A DNA stretch of 13,743 bases from Lysobacteraceae bacterium (GTDB lineage Bacteria; Pseudomonadota; Gammaproteobacteria; DSM-19610), in contig JAIVHA010000011.1 in NCBI GenBank assembly GCA_020201295.1, forward strand, positions 1 through 13,743, in the 5' to 3' direction. A program made the translations under genes and the position numbers. The stretch's first letter is position 1; each line of letters opens with the position of its first letter. The notes below the pieces were generated by a model. It saw only the letters and a list, made by a program, of their open reading frames with translations. It made no database searches and was not told where the DNA came from. Positions 12,985 through 13,743 of this stretch are shown here, in pieces.

Positions 12985-13743
12985 GCCGGAACGCCCCCCT
13001 GTCACTGCGTCGTCCTGGGGACCCACCAGAAGTCATTCTTTTTATTCGATCTTTTCTGTTCTGGATGGTATTTTTCCTATCCACTATATTTTTTGCGATT
13101 ACTGCTTTATTACTGTATCCATTTTCTTTTAGGGTCCGCTATACCTATATTACCCAGTGGGCGCGGCTCAACCTGGCCTGGCTGTGGATCACCTGCCGTC
13201 TCAAGGGCCGGGTCGAGGGCCTGGAGCATATTCCCGCCCAACCCGGCGTGATCCTGGCCAAGCACCAGTCCACCTGGGAGACCCTGGCCCTGCAGCGCAT
13301 CTTTCCCATGCAGGCCTGGGTACTGAAACGGGAGCTGCTGCGCATCCCCTTCTTCGGCTGGGGCCTGGCCCTGATGGACCCCATCGCCATCGACCGTGGC
13401 GCCGGGCGCAAGGCCGTGGAGCAGGTGGTGGAGCAGGGTCAACAACGGCTCGCGGCGAAGCGCTGGGTGGTGATCTTCCCCGAAGGTACCCGCATGGCGC
13501 CCGGGGAGCGGGGCCGCTACCGCATCGGCGGCGCCCTGCTGGCGGAGCGCGCCGGTGTGCCCGTGGTACCCATGGCCCACAACGCCGGGGAGTTCTGGCC
13601 GCGTCACGGCTTCATCAAGCGCCCCGGCATCATCACCGTGCGCCTCGGCCCGCCCATCGAACCAGAGGGCAAAACGGCCCAGGAGATCCTGCGACAGGCC
13701 GAGGACTGGATCGAGACCGCCATGCGCGAGATCACCACCCAAC
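12981..13743 (+). CDS. plsC: PlsC-type 1-acylglycerol-3-phosphate acyltransferase (3' end outside window)
   Basis: An inner-membrane acyltransferase of the PlsC/LPLAT family that acylates lysophosphatidic acid or a related lysolipid; 254 residues are visible and the frame is open at the window end. The start is GTG at 12981, overlapping the gmhB stop (GTGA), with AGGA about 9 nt upstream. A hydrophobic segment spans about residues 18-50. The catalytic box is HQSTWE (H95, E100), the H-x4-E variant seen in the Pseudomonas LptA-like branch next to gmhB, not the usual H-x4-D. Further motifs are MDPIAIDRGAGR (132-143) and FPEGTR (166-171). The membrane segment is encoded by unusually AT-rich codons (TTA, CTA, ATA, TTT), unlike the rest of the gene. 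Confidence 0.9.
   Translation, partial: MSRNAPLSLRRPGDPPEVILFIRSFLFWMVFFLSTIFFAITALLLYPFSFRVRYTYITQWARLNLAWLWITCRLKGRVEGLEHIPAQPGVILAKHQSTWETLALQRIFPMQAWVLKRELLRIPFFGWGLALMDPIAIDRGAGRKAVEQVVEQGQQRLAAKRWVVIFPEGTRMAPGERGRYRIGGALLAERAGVPVVPMAHNAGEFWPRHGFIKRPGIITVRLGPPIEPEGKTAQEILRQAEDWIETAMREITTQ

Noticed and set aside
13110..13742. Minus-strand frame of 210 codons at the right end
   Set aside because: It is the antisense of the plsC-type gene, whose HQSTWE and FPEGTR motifs are on the plus strand.
12981..13743. HQSTWE in place of H-x4-D as evidence of an inactive acyltransferase
   Set aside because: The H-x4-E form is, to my knowledge, normal in the Pseudomonas LptA-like branch located beside gmhB, so it is not a loss.

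Overview
The window is GC-rich gammaproteobacterial chromosome. The evidence is a glnA-ntrB-ntrC nitrogen-control cluster with enteric-style NtrC boxes and a sigma-54 promoter, an MshI-type pilus gene, split glycyl-tRNA synthetase genes followed by gmhB and a plsC-type acyltransferase (the order known from Pseudomonas), and GTAG-type REP elements. A sulfur-relay pair (TusA plus a PP-loop thiouridylase-like protein) fits a Chromatiales-like organism, but the order is my inference.

Layout. 1-1423 (+): the tail of an unrecognised protein, then an MshI-like PilM-fold gene whose stop codon lies in a REP hairpin. 1502-6158 (-): glnA, ntrB and ntrC. glnA reads in frame, with no stop codon, into a DUF4124-type protein, giving one 639-residue ORF. 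glnA is preceded by two NtrC boxes 31 bp apart and a sigma-54 promoter. ntrB is preceded by an NtrC box that contains a TATAAT. 6381-6561: a nested palindrome (an outer repeat around a REP pair) that abuts a truncated cation-efflux gene. 6568-8110 (-): thiouridylase-like gene, tusA and the efflux remnant, packed end to end. 8396-11537 (+): glyQ and glyS, separated by a 132-bp MITE-like insertion that duplicated 14 bp spanning the old ATGA overlap. 11548-12067: six REP pairs with an exact 90-bp period. 12097-13743 (+): a MazG-like pyrophosphohydrolase, a GmhB homologue lacking its catalytic residues, and a PlsC-type acyltransferase that runs off the window.

How it works together. Under nitrogen limitation NtrB phosphorylates NtrC, which should fire the glnA sigma-54 promoter and occlude the ntrB promoter. 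GlnA keeps the adenylylation tyrosine, so post-translational control should also exist. The right half is housekeeping (translation, nucleotide clean-up, LPS heptose and phospholipid synthesis), reshaped by small mobile repeats.

Most worth checking: the GlnA-DUF4124 fusion; the insertion in glyQ/glyS, which leaves a 49-codon ORF linking the two genes by two ATGA overlaps; and the GmhB homologue with nucleophile and acid/base Asp both changed to Glu. All calls come from reading the sequence by eye; no database search was run.
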